Made by a program: the position numbers and the translations under genes. Shown here piece by piece: positions 1 to 7,257 of a stretch of 64,000 nucleotides of DNA. Every line of letters starts with the position of its first letter. Positions within the stretch are counted from its first letter, which is position 1. The notes beneath the pieces were generated by a model. The model searched no databases. It was not told where the DNA came from and worked only from the letters and a program-made list of their open reading frames with translations. Source of the DNA: an uncultured Akkermansia sp. (lineage in GTDB: Bacteria; Verrucomicrobiota; Verrucomicrobiia; Verrucomicrobiales; Akkermansiaceae); NCBI GenBank assembly GCA_949296365.1, contig CASFPZ010000009.1, forward strand, positions 1 through 64,000, in the 5' to 3' direction.

Positions 1-266
1 TATTTTACACATAATTATAACATATAACGGCTACGAATAAAAGGATAAAAACCATTGATTATGTGTATGTTTGGCCTTACATTGCTGTCAAAGATGGGAG
101 AGCAAATAAATAATTTTCCCGTTAGTTTAAGACGGGAAAAGAATACGGAAGGGAGACACTACATACCAACAAAGCACTGCCCCTTCATGTTCAGTCTATT
201 TTCCAACAGACAACACGATCTATTTACATGTTTTTTGGGAAAATCGAATTTTCCACGGAAAATATC

Positions 267-296
267 TTGACATCCCCTACATCTCCGTGCTAGCCT
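267..296 (+). promoter_or_regulatory. Predicted sigma70-type promoter of tRNA-Glu
   Basis: A consensus -35 box TTGACA (267-272) is followed after 18 bases by TAGCCT (291-296), about 16 bases before the tRNA gene. The predicted start point is near 302. The -10 box is weak. The assignment rests on the perfect -35 box and its position. The 266 bases upstream hold no gene I can support. Confidence 0.6.
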
Positions 297-312
297 GTGT
301 GCGCCGCTTAGT

Positions 313-388
313 GACCAGTTCGTCTAGAGGCCTAGGACTCTCGCCTTTCACGTGAGCAACACGGGTTCGAATCCCGTACTGGTTGCCA
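313..388 (+). tRNA. tRNA-Glu (anticodon TTC)
   Basis: A complete 76-base cloverleaf can be folded. The acceptor arm is GACCAGT paired with ACTGGTT (one G-T pair). The D arm reads like bacterial tRNA-Glu, the anticodon stem CTCGC/GTGAG closes a CTTTCAC loop with anticodon TTC, and the T arm contains GGGTTCGAATCCC. CCA is encoded at 386-388. It delivers glutamate to GAA/GAG codons. It stands alone, with its own promoter and terminator. Confidence 0.96.
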
Positions 389-414
389 AGATTATTTGTT
401 TATTTTTGCAAAAG

Positions 415-436
415 CTCCGAAGTTTCGGAGTTTTTT
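415..436 (+). terminator. Rho-independent terminator after tRNA-Glu
   Basis: CTCCGAA (415-421) pairs with TTCGGAG (424-430) and is followed at once by six T. It sits 26 bases after the CCA end of the tRNA and would end its transcript. Confidence 0.85.
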
Positions 437-509
437 GTTTTTAAGTTTAGAAAATTGTTTGTACGCAGGTCAATTTCAGGGAATTCGGGAGATCATTTTC
501 GAATTGGTC

Positions 510-692
510 TTATTGAATATCGACGACCTGAAAACCAGCTTCTGTCACGGTCTTTTTCAATTGCTCGTCCAAGACTTCTTGTGACGCCATGACAGTTGCT
601 TGTTTTGCGGCCAGATCGACAGATACGCGATGTACGCCTGGTAAGGCCCGAAGCGCTTGTTCGACCTTACTGGAACAATGGTTGCAATGCAT
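510..692 (-). CDS. Heavy-metal-associated (HMA) domain protein, second tandem copy, 5'-truncated
   Basis: A 60-residue protein made of a single HMA fold with the metal site MHCNHC at its very start; family members bind Cu(I) and pass it to a P-type ATPase such as the copA product just upstream. It is a tandem duplicate of the neighbouring HMA gene. The open frame extends upstream through the usual first strand (TGRVRTIGIEG), but the only ATG is the one inside the metal motif, because the 33-base block that supplies the start codon of the other copy is missing here. It may therefore start within the first beta strand, depend on a rare start codon or translational coupling (the stop codon of the other copy, 718-720, lies just upstream), or be a non-functional relic. 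The domain call is secure; expression is uncertain. Confidence 0.7.
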   Translation of the reverse strand: MHCNHCSSKVEQALRALPGVHRVSVDLAAKQATVMASQEVLDEQLKKTVTEAGFQVVDIQ

Positions 693-1019
693 CCCCTCGA
701 TCCCTATCGTGCGAACCCTACCAGTTGGAGCCAGAAGAGACAGAGGCTTGAGGTTGGATTTCGACGACCTGGAAACCAGCTTCTGTCACAGCTACTTTCA
801 ATTGTTCATCCGAGACATCTGGTGACGACACGACAGTTGCCAGTTTCGCGGCCAGATCGACAGATACGTGATGTACGCCTGGTAAGGCCCGAAGCGCTTG
901 TTCGACCTTACTGGAACAATGGTTGCAATGCATCCCCTCGATCCCTATCGTGCGAACCCTACCAGTTGTGAGCCGACGCCACTGAGCATATCGACACATT
1001 GGAGCCAGAAGAGACAGAG
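520..1019. repeat. Tandem duplication of the HMA gene (copies 520-745 and 761-1019)
   Basis: The two copies align without gaps over 226 bases, except that the second carries an extra 33-base block (about 968-1000) near its copA-proximal end. That block contains the ATG of the 718-999 gene. The copA-proximal 99 bases before it are identical (629-727 and 870-968), while the remainder has diverged. Each unit ends in the same TTGGAGCC.. segment that also encodes the SVSSGSN tail of the upstream protein. Confidence 0.93.
718..999 (-). CDS. Copper chaperone-like HMA domain protein (CopZ type)
   Basis: A 93-residue protein: a short leader (MCRYAQWRRLTTG), one HMA domain with the metal-binding motif GMHCNHC at about residues 22-28, and a tail ending SVSSGSNW. 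CopZ-like chaperones bind Cu(I) through the two cysteines and deliver it to the cytoplasmic HMA domain or entry site of CopA. The gene overlaps the 3' end of the copA gene by 41 bases on the same strand, so translation is probably coupled. The tail resembles the CopA tail because the duplication boundary lies inside that segment. The HMA call is firm; copper specificity is inferred from the neighbour. Confidence 0.85.
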   Translation of the reverse strand: MCRYAQWRRLTTGRVRTIGIEGMHCNHCSSKVEQALRALPGVHHVSVDLAAKLATVVSSPDVSDEQLKVAVTEAGFQVVEIQPQASVSSGSNW

Positions 1020-3286
1020 CTTTGTTGAGGCGGCTCAGTCTGATACTTTGGAGAAAACTTACGAAGCCTTAAGGCATTCGTCACAACGCTCACCGAGCTG
1101 AAGCTCATCGCAGCGGCAGCGATCATCGGGTTCAACATGACCCCCCAGAGGCCATAAAAGACACCAGCCGCAACGGGAATGCCAATGCAATTGTAAAAGA
1201 AAGCCCAAAACAAGTTTTGTTTAATGTTACGCATCACAGCCCTGCTCAATTGAATCGCCGCGGCTACGTCCAGCAAATCATTTTTCATCAGGACAATATC
1301 GGCGGAATCAATGGCGATATCCGTTCCAGCGCCAATTGCAATGCCAACATGAGCACGAGCCAGAGCCGGAGCATCGTTAATGCCGTCGCCCACCATAGCG
1401 ACCTGTTTACCTTGTTCCTGGAGTTTACGAACGACAGCATCTTTATCGCTTGGCAACACATCTGAGACGACCTGCTGAATACCCGCCTGACGCCGAATAG
1501 CCTCGGCAGTTGCCGCACAATCTCCCGTCAACATCATCACCTCAAGTCCCATCCCCATCAATTCAGCCACGGCACGACGGCTTGACGGTTTAATCGTATC
1601 AGCTAACGCAATCATACCAACTAAGGAATGGCCCTGCACACAATAGAGAGGAGTTTTCCCTTCAGCAGCAAGCCGATCACCCACCACTTGAAGCGCATTG
1701 ACAATTCCGCGTTCACGCAGCATCAAGGCATTACCCACAGCACAAACTGAGCCATTCACCGAACCAACGATCCCTTGGCCCGGGATTTGCTGGAAATCAG
1801 TAACCGGAGCACTTGGAAGAGCGCGATTCTCCATCTCCTGGACAATAGCATGGCCCAACGGATGTTCCGATAATTTCTCTAGTGACCCCGCCAGACGCAA
1901 AATCTCATCATCCCGACTCACAGAAGAAACTTTGACAATATCAGTAACAGCAGGATGCCCTTCCGTGACAGTCCCGGTTTTATCGAGGACGACCATATCA
2001 ACCCAGCCCGTCGTTTCAATCGCCTCAGCAGACTTGAACAAGAGACCGTGAGAAGCACCGCGCCCCATACCAACCATAATAGCAGTCGGCGTCGCTAACC
2101 CCAATGCACAAGGACACGAAATGACCAACACAGCAATCGCGGCGGACAAGGCGAAATCAACGTCCTTCCCCAACATGATCCATATGAAAAACGTCGCTAA
2201 CGCAATTCCTAAAACGACAGGGACAAAAATGCCACTAATCCGGTCAGCCAATCGAGCAATCGGCGCTTTCGACGACGACGCGTCGTCAACCAGCTGAATA
2301 ATCTGCGCCAACGTCGTCTGTTCACCTACGCGCAAAGCCTTCATCACGAAGCGGCCAGACATATTGACAGAAGCGCCAGTCGTCTGATCGCCAACGGTTT
2401 TATCGCGCGGAACGCTTTCTCCCGTCAAGGCGGATTCGTCTAACATACCATACCCCTCGACAATGACGCCGTCGACAGGGACATGTTCCCCCGCCTTGAC
2501 AACCACCAAATCGCCTACAGCAACCTCATCGATCGACACCGAAACTTCGTTTCCATCGCGCAGCACAGTCGCCGTTTGCGGAGCCAACCTCATCAATCCC
2601 TCAATAGCCGAAGTCGTCTTTCCACGGGCCCGGGCTTCCAAAAATTTCCCCACTGTGATCAAGGTCAAAATCATGGCAGCCGACTCAAAATAAAGATGCC
2701 CCCACTCCATGGTCTGAAGATCGACAGGACCCGACTCCAAAGTCCAGGCCATTTGGTAAATCCCATAAATCCCCGATATCGCCGCAGCGCCAGAACCCAA
2801 TGCAACCAACGTATCCATGTTGGGAGCACCCTTCAACATGGATTTTACCCCATTGCGGTAATATTTTGCATTCAACCCAATCACAGGAATCAACAACAAC
2901 AGTTGAGTCAATGCACCAATTAACGGATGCCCCGAATTCAATCCCCACCCTCCAGCCAACGACACCAACACGAGCAACACCGTAAACACACAAGATAAGG
3001 CCAAGCGGACTTTCATCCGCCGAATTTCCTCGCCAATTTCATCTTGGGGTACCGTAGGAGAGGCCCCCTTGCCATGAGGCAATGCAGCGCCATATCCAGC
3101 CCCCTTGACAGCCGATATAATGGACTCCGAGGACACAACCTGCTCGTCGTAAACAACGATCATGCTATTTTTCAACAAATTCACCTGCACCTCCGCCACC
3201 CCAGCCAACTCAGACACAACCTTCTGCACACGGCTCGAACATGCCGAACAACTCATCCCGGACACATCGTATCGTTCTTTCTTCAT
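959..3286 (-). CDS. copA: Copper-exporting P1B-type ATPase
   Basis: A 775-residue P1B ATPase that would pump Cu(I) out of the cytoplasm at the expense of ATP. The order of parts is: one N-terminal HMA domain with CSAC at residues 13-16; two extra N-terminal membrane helices (about 95-140); the actuator domain with TGE at 288-290; the ion-channel helix with CPC at 391-393; the phosphorylated aspartate D435 in DKTGT; the SEHPLGHA nucleotide-binding motif (H475-P476); and GDGINDAPA before the last helices. Length and motifs are those of CopA. The C-terminus carries an extra tail ending SAHNW that overlaps the downstream HMA gene. An AGGAG precedes the ATG. The two HMA genes behind it very likely belong to the same transcript. 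No repressor gene is adjacent. Confidence 0.95.
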   Translation of the reverse strand: MKKERYDVSGMSCSACSSRVQKVVSELAGVAEVQVNLLKNSMIVVYDEQVVSSESIISAVKGAGYGAALPHGKGASPTVPQDEIGEEIRRMKVRLALSCVFTVLLVLVSLAGGWGLNSGHPLIGALTQLLLLIPVIGLNAKYYRNGVKSMLKGAPNMDTLVALGSGAAAISGIYGIYQMAWTLESGPVDLQTMEWGHLYFESAAMILTLITVGKFLEARARGKTTSAIEGLMRLAPQTATVLRDGNEVSVSIDEVAVGDLVVVKAGEHVPVDGVIVEGYGMLDESALTGESVPRDKTVGDQTTGASVNMSGRFVMKALRVGEQTTLAQIIQLVDDASSSKAPIARLADRISGIFVPVVLGIALATFFIWIMLGKDVDFALSAAIAVLVISCPCALGLATPTAIMVGMGRGASHGLLFKSAEAIETTGWVDMVVLDKTGTVTEGHPAVTDIVKVSSVSRDDEILRLAGSLEKLSEHPLGHAIVQEMENRALPSAPVTDFQQIPGQGIVGSVNGSVCAVGNALMLRERGIVNALQVVGDRLAAEGKTPLYCVQGHSLVGMIALADTIKPSSRRAVAELMGMGLEVMMLTGDCAATAEAIRRQAGIQQVVSDVLPSDKDAVVRKLQEQGKQVAMVGDGINDAPALARAHVGIAIGAGTDIAIDSADIVLMKNDLLDVAAAIQLSRAVMRNIKQNLFWAFFYNCIGIPVAAGVFYGLWGVMLNPMIAAAAMSFSSVSVVTNALRLRKFSPKYQTEPPQQSSVSSGSNVSICSVASAHNW

Positions 3287-3440
3287 CGTTTACTCCTAGA
3301 ATCTGCCATTAAATAAGTCTGGACTAACAATAGCATATTTTTTGTCATAGCATACACAAAATTCGCATCATGTACCACAATTTCTTTTGAGGGATAAAGA
3401 GCCAATAGGTGCTGTTTGTCGATTGAGGCAAGACGAGCAA

Positions 3441-5594
3441 TTAAAGTCCGCCGTGTTCTTGTTTACGGAGTTTTTTCATTTTTTTGCCACCCTGGATTTT
3501 TCCTTCGTTGATACGATTGTACGACCAAATGATTTGATCTTCAAAAGATTGGCCCTTGAGATTCGCTTGAGCGTTGATCTTGTTGTTACCTTCCTGCAGG
3601 AGGATATGATCAAAAATGAAGTGAACAGGCGTAGTACCCTGTCGAGGGGCAGGCATTTGCTGTCCATTTACGAACAGTTTGGGCGTTCCCACATTGGAAT
3701 ACACTGTGACAGAGGTTTTTTTGTGAGTACGTTCGACAGCGCGGCGTTGTGTTATATAGAGGACAGGCTCTTTACTCCAATTCGCTTTGTACCAATAGAA
3801 AGAATCTTTTTTTACCTTTCTGTCAAAAGTCACCAATCCCTTCATATTTCGAGCTGGGACACCGCCTTGAGCCGAAGTTGGGGTAGCAAAGTCAAACGTG
3901 TTCCAAATATACGTTGCTAGGAGGTAGGAACGTTGAGAGATGGCACCCCAGTGGATTTCATGGTATTTGGTAGCGAATTCCTCTGGATAAAATTGTCCGA
4001 AGAATTCGCCGAAATCGCCAGTATTTTCGTCGTGTTGGTTGATATTGGCTTCGGCGCCGTACTCCGTCAGCATAGCCTTATTGTTAGGGAAATTCTTTTC
4101 CAGTCCATCAAGCCAGCCATGGATATCTTGGATACGGCCTTCATACCATCCGAAATAACGATTCATTCCCTGGATATCCGCCTGGAAATTGACAGGGTGA
4201 TCCATCTTGCCAAACCCATTGACAGCCACCGTATAACGATCTGGGTCTTCTGTTTTGGCCAAATCATTCAGAGACATTGTGGCGAAACGGACATAATTGG
4301 CGGGATTGTAAATTTCGTTGTGCAATCCCCAGACATAAATGGAAGGGTGGTTATAATTCTGCCGGATAAGTTCAGTCAACTGCTGTCGGGCATTATCCAG
4401 TTCTTGAGCCGTCGTCGTATTGACAAATGGGATCTCGGCCCAAACGATCAATCCCATACGGTCGCATTGAGCATAGATCCGCTCGGCCTGTTGGTAGTGG
4501 GCGAAACGAATAGTCGTTGCCCCCAACTCGCGAATGATCTCCAGATCGGCATCGTGATGTTCATTCTTCAACGCGCTGCCTAGGCCCCACCAGTCCTGGT
4601 GTCGGCATACGCCGTACATAGGGATTTTTTTACCATTCAGGAACATTCCAACGCCAGCCTTCAGTTCGAATTTTCTGAGACCGAGCGGTTGGATTTGTTC
4701 ATCGATGACCTTATTGTCTTTGAGAAGCTGCGTTACGACACAATACATGTAAGGGTCTTCCTGAGCCTGCCACAAATGAGGATGATCTATTTTGAAGTGC
4801 TGTTCAACGGTTTGACGGCCCTGAGGCGAAACTTGAATTAGCGAGTCTTGGGTAGCCTTGACAGTTTTTTTATCGGCCTCGTAGACAATCGTTCTCAATA
4901 CAACCGACTTAGTTTCCAGGTAACGGTTTTCGAGTTTGACCTTGACCGTAACATCAGCAGATTCCGGCGAGACATTCTGCTGGCGCAAATACACGCCAGC
5001 AGACGCATAATCGAGAACCGAAATATTGAGTTTGTCTGTAATAATCAGTTCGACAGGGCGATACATACCGCCATAGACACCAAACAAGCGATGATTGACA
5101 GGAATGACATCCGGGCGGGATTGATTGTCTGCCCGAACGAGGATTTCGTTGTTTTGTTTCAGTTTCAACAGATCGGTAATTTCAATAGCAAAAGCAGAAT
5201 AAGCCCCTTTGTGATTTCCGGCAAATTGACCGTTGACATAGACATCCGCCACAGCACCGACCCCCTGGAATCTTAAGTACACGCGTTTGCCAGCCAAGTC
5301 AGACGGCGCTGTATAGTTCTTTTTATAATAGGCGTTACCTTGATAAAACTGATCCTTTGCCGTCTGCATATCGACAGCGTTCCAGGTATGAGGAATATCA
5401 ACAGGTTCCCATCCTCCGCCAGAAGCCGCCTCTTTGGGGTCCCAATCCGCCGGGAACGGTCCTTTCTTAAAAACCCAGCCCTCATTAAACGATACGATCT
5501 CACGCCCCCAAACACTCGCCGTCACAACAGCAAGCACGACACAGAAGACCTGCCCAAGCCATCGACGCAACTGGTTTTTAATGATTACAGCCAT
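3441..5594 (-). CDS. Secreted glycoside hydrolase family 2 (beta-galactosidase-like)
   Basis: A 717-residue exported glycosidase. The ATG at 5594 is chosen because it gives a clean signal peptide (NQLRRWLG then a hydrophobic stretch ending SVWG); an earlier ATG at 5627 adds 11 residues. Domains in order: jelly-roll sugar-binding domain with the FQGVGAVADVYVNG signature, an immunoglobulin-like domain, a TIM barrel, and a C-terminal domain like those of the DUF4982 type. Catalytic residues are the acid/base E427 in GLHNEIYN and the nucleophile E511 in LTEYGAEA. GH2 includes beta-galactosidases, beta-mannosidases and beta-glucuronidases. Overall pattern favours beta-galactosidase, consistent with mucin glycans, but the substrate cannot be read from sequence alone. 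It is transcribed towards copA, with 154 bases between. Confidence 0.9.
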   Translation of the reverse strand: MAVIIKNQLRRWLGQVFCVVLAVVTASVWGREIVSFNEGWVFKKGPFPADWDPKEAASGGGWEPVDIPHTWNAVDMQTAKDQFYQGNAYYKKNYTAPSDLAGKRVYLRFQGVGAVADVYVNGQFAGNHKGAYSAFAIEITDLLKLKQNNEILVRADNQSRPDVIPVNHRLFGVYGGMYRPVELIITDKLNISVLDYASAGVYLRQQNVSPESADVTVKVKLENRYLETKSVVLRTIVYEADKKTVKATQDSLIQVSPQGRQTVEQHFKIDHPHLWQAQEDPYMYCVVTQLLKDNKVIDEQIQPLGLRKFELKAGVGMFLNGKKIPMYGVCRHQDWWGLGSALKNEHHDADLEIIRELGATTIRFAHYQQAERIYAQCDRMGLIVWAEIPFVNTTTAQELDNARQQLTELIRQNYNHPSIYVWGLHNEIYNPANYVRFATMSLNDLAKTEDPDRYTVAVNGFGKMDHPVNFQADIQGMNRYFGWYEGRIQDIHGWLDGLEKNFPNNKAMLTEYGAEANINQHDENTGDFGEFFGQFYPEEFATKYHEIHWGAISQRSYLLATYIWNTFDFATPTSAQGGVPARNMKGLVTFDRKVKKDSFYWYKANWSKEPVLYITQRRAVERTHKKTSVTVYSNVGTPKLFVNGQQMPAPRQGTTPVHFIFDHILLQEGNNKINAQANLKGQSFEDQIIWSYNRINEGKIQGGKKMKKLRKQEHGGL

Positions 5595-5769
5595 TCTGTT
5601 TTCACATACGTTCCCCCACTTCGTCAAATTTCATGAAAAATTCACAGATTCCCTTACGCTGCATAATATCGTTTGAGATACATATTTGATTCATAAAATC
5701 GACAAAAACAACCTAATTGTTCTATTTAGCATTGACTTCAATCTTTATTGCCATAAAATCATCTCTGCC

Positions 5770-6426
5770 ATGAGAGATGATTTAACAGAAATTGTATTCA
5801 TTTTGGACAGCAGCGGATCTATGTTTGGCTTGGAAAGCGACACGATCGGTGGGTTCAATTCCGTGATCAACCAGCAAAAAAATGTTGTTGGGAAAGCATT
5901 TGTCACGACCGTATTTTTCAATCATAAGAGTCAAATCATTCACGATCGCGTTGATATTCAGCAAATCAAGCCCTTAACGGCACAAGATTACACAGCGCAA
6001 GGCAGCACAGCGCTTCTCGATGCCATAGGTGACACCATCAACCACATTCGGCATATCCACCAATATGCACGGGAAGAAGACGTACCCAGTCGTACCATTA
6101 TCGTCATTACGACCGATGGATTAGAAAATGCGAGTAAAGTACACAGTCTTGAAGAAGTCAAGAAACTGATCATACATCAAAAGCAAGAGAAGGGTTGGGA
6201 ATTTCTCTTCCTTGGAGCCAATATCGACGCAATCCAAGTTGCCCAAACAATGGGGATTTCTCCGGAATGCACAGCAAATTATCATAGCGATTCGCAAGGG
6301 ACAGAAATTACGTTTTCTTCTATTGACGACGCGCTGACCTCTTATCGTTGTTGTCATTGGATCGATACCAATTGGAAAAACAAGATCGACGACGATTACC
6401 AAGAGCGCCGCCGTCAGAAGTCGTAA
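5770..6426 (+). CDS. von Willebrand factor type A domain protein
   Basis: A 218-residue single-domain protein counted from the ATG at 5770 (MRDDLTEIVF); an in-frame ATG 84 bases upstream would add a stretch unlike the family. The metal-ion-dependent adhesion site is intact: DSSGSM near the start (DxSxS), QGSTALLDA for the threonine ligand and TTDGLEN for the distal aspartate. VWA domains bind partner proteins through a divalent metal. No signal peptide or membrane segment is visible, so it is probably cytoplasmic. Small VWA proteins of this build occur in many bacteria with no assigned role. It stands alone, divergent from the GH2 gene. Confidence 0.85.
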   Translation: MRDDLTEIVFILDSSGSMFGLESDTIGGFNSVINQQKNVVGKAFVTTVFFNHKSQIIHDRVDIQQIKPLTAQDYTAQGSTALLDAIGDTINHIRHIHQYAREEDVPSRTIIVITTDGLENASKVHSLEEVKKLIIHQKQEKGWEFLFLGANIDAIQVAQTMGISPECTANYHSDSQGTEITFSSIDDALTSYRCCHWIDTNWKNKIDDDYQERRRQKS

Positions 6427-6454
6427 AGGGGGGGAGATGCCCAAGCCATTCGCA

Positions 6455-6505
6455 TTCCCACGAGGGGAAGGAGAGCAGACGAGCTCGCCCGTCAACTCGT
6501 GGGAA
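6455..6505. terminator. Inverted repeat between convergent genes
   Basis: TTCCCACGAG (6455-6464) pairs perfectly with CTCGTGGGAA (6496-6505) between two convergent genes. There is no T-tract on either side and the loop is 31 bases, so it may be a weak bidirectional terminator or simply a palindrome. Confidence 0.4.
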
Positions 6506-6520
6506 CGCACACTCGCCCCA

Positions 6521-7147
6521 TCAGGGCAACTTAAACAACACAGGAAGAATGTTGGATTCCTGCAAACCGCTCACTAATTCCAGAATACCGATAATCCAGA
6601 CAAACCAGAGGGCATCGATAAAATTGTGCGTGAAGATTTTAGGGTTAACAGTATAGGTAAGCGGTTGTTGGAGGTTGCGAATACCTTTCCAGGACGGGAA
6701 GAAGGAAGGGGTTTCTTGGCAGTATTTGGAAAATTCCTCACCAAATAGTTCTTGAAGGCGCTTTTGTTCTCTCAGGATAATAAATGGGTAATAGCAAGCA
6801 AAGGCCAGCATGACCAACAGGGGAATCGTCAAGGTCTCTGTGGCTAAGGCCGTTCCCGTACCGCCAATAAAGCTGAAAAAATACAGAGGGTTGCGACACA
6901 AGGCATAAGGGCCAGACTTAACCAGAGTATTGTTTTTATAGCCAGCAATATAGAGGGAGCACCAGATTCTGCCGAAAGCCCCAATACTAGCGAAAATACA
7001 CGCGGCCAGCATCAACGACTCTTCGACAAGCGGATTTGTGCTCCAGCCCGATTGTCCAAACAGGAGGCAAACGCCAATTAACAAGCCAAAGAAGAATGTA
7101 ATCAACCTTCTTGACCTTTCGTTCCATGATTTTTCTCGATAACTCAT
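6521..7147 (-). CDS. Isoprenylcysteine/phospholipid methyltransferase-like membrane protein
   Basis: A 208-residue protein with four to five predicted membrane helices. The C-terminal half has the pattern of the ICMT/PEMT-like family: SGPYALCRNPLYFF for the SAM-binding and active-site region, then a conserved EQKRLQELFGEEFSKYC segment. Family members methylate small lipophilic or protein carboxyl and amine groups in the membrane using SAM. The substrate here is unknown. The gene lies downstream of the membrane phosphoglycerol transferase on the same strand, with a 110-base gap, so a shared envelope role is possible but unproved. Confidence 0.8.
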   Translation of the reverse strand: MSYREKSWNERSRRLITFFFGLLIGVCLLFGQSGWSTNPLVEESLMLAACIFASIGAFGRIWCSLYIAGYKNNTLVKSGPYALCRNPLYFFSFIGGTGTALATETLTIPLLVMLAFACYYPFIILREQKRLQELFGEEFSKYCQETPSFFPSWKGIRNLQQPLTYTVNPKIFTHNFIDALWFVWIIGILELVSGLQESNILPVLFKLP

Positions 7148-7257
7148 CGCGATAATAGGTTAGGGATTATGTATCAGATCATAGGTTCAATTCCTCAACC
7201 AGGCCGCATCAATTGCAATTCCTTCGCAGGATTTGTTCCCATGAGGCTTGTCCATCA

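Noticed and set aside
55..270. Open frame of 71 codons upstream of the tRNA
   Set aside because: No recognisable protein pattern, no ribosome site, and it runs into the tRNA promoter.
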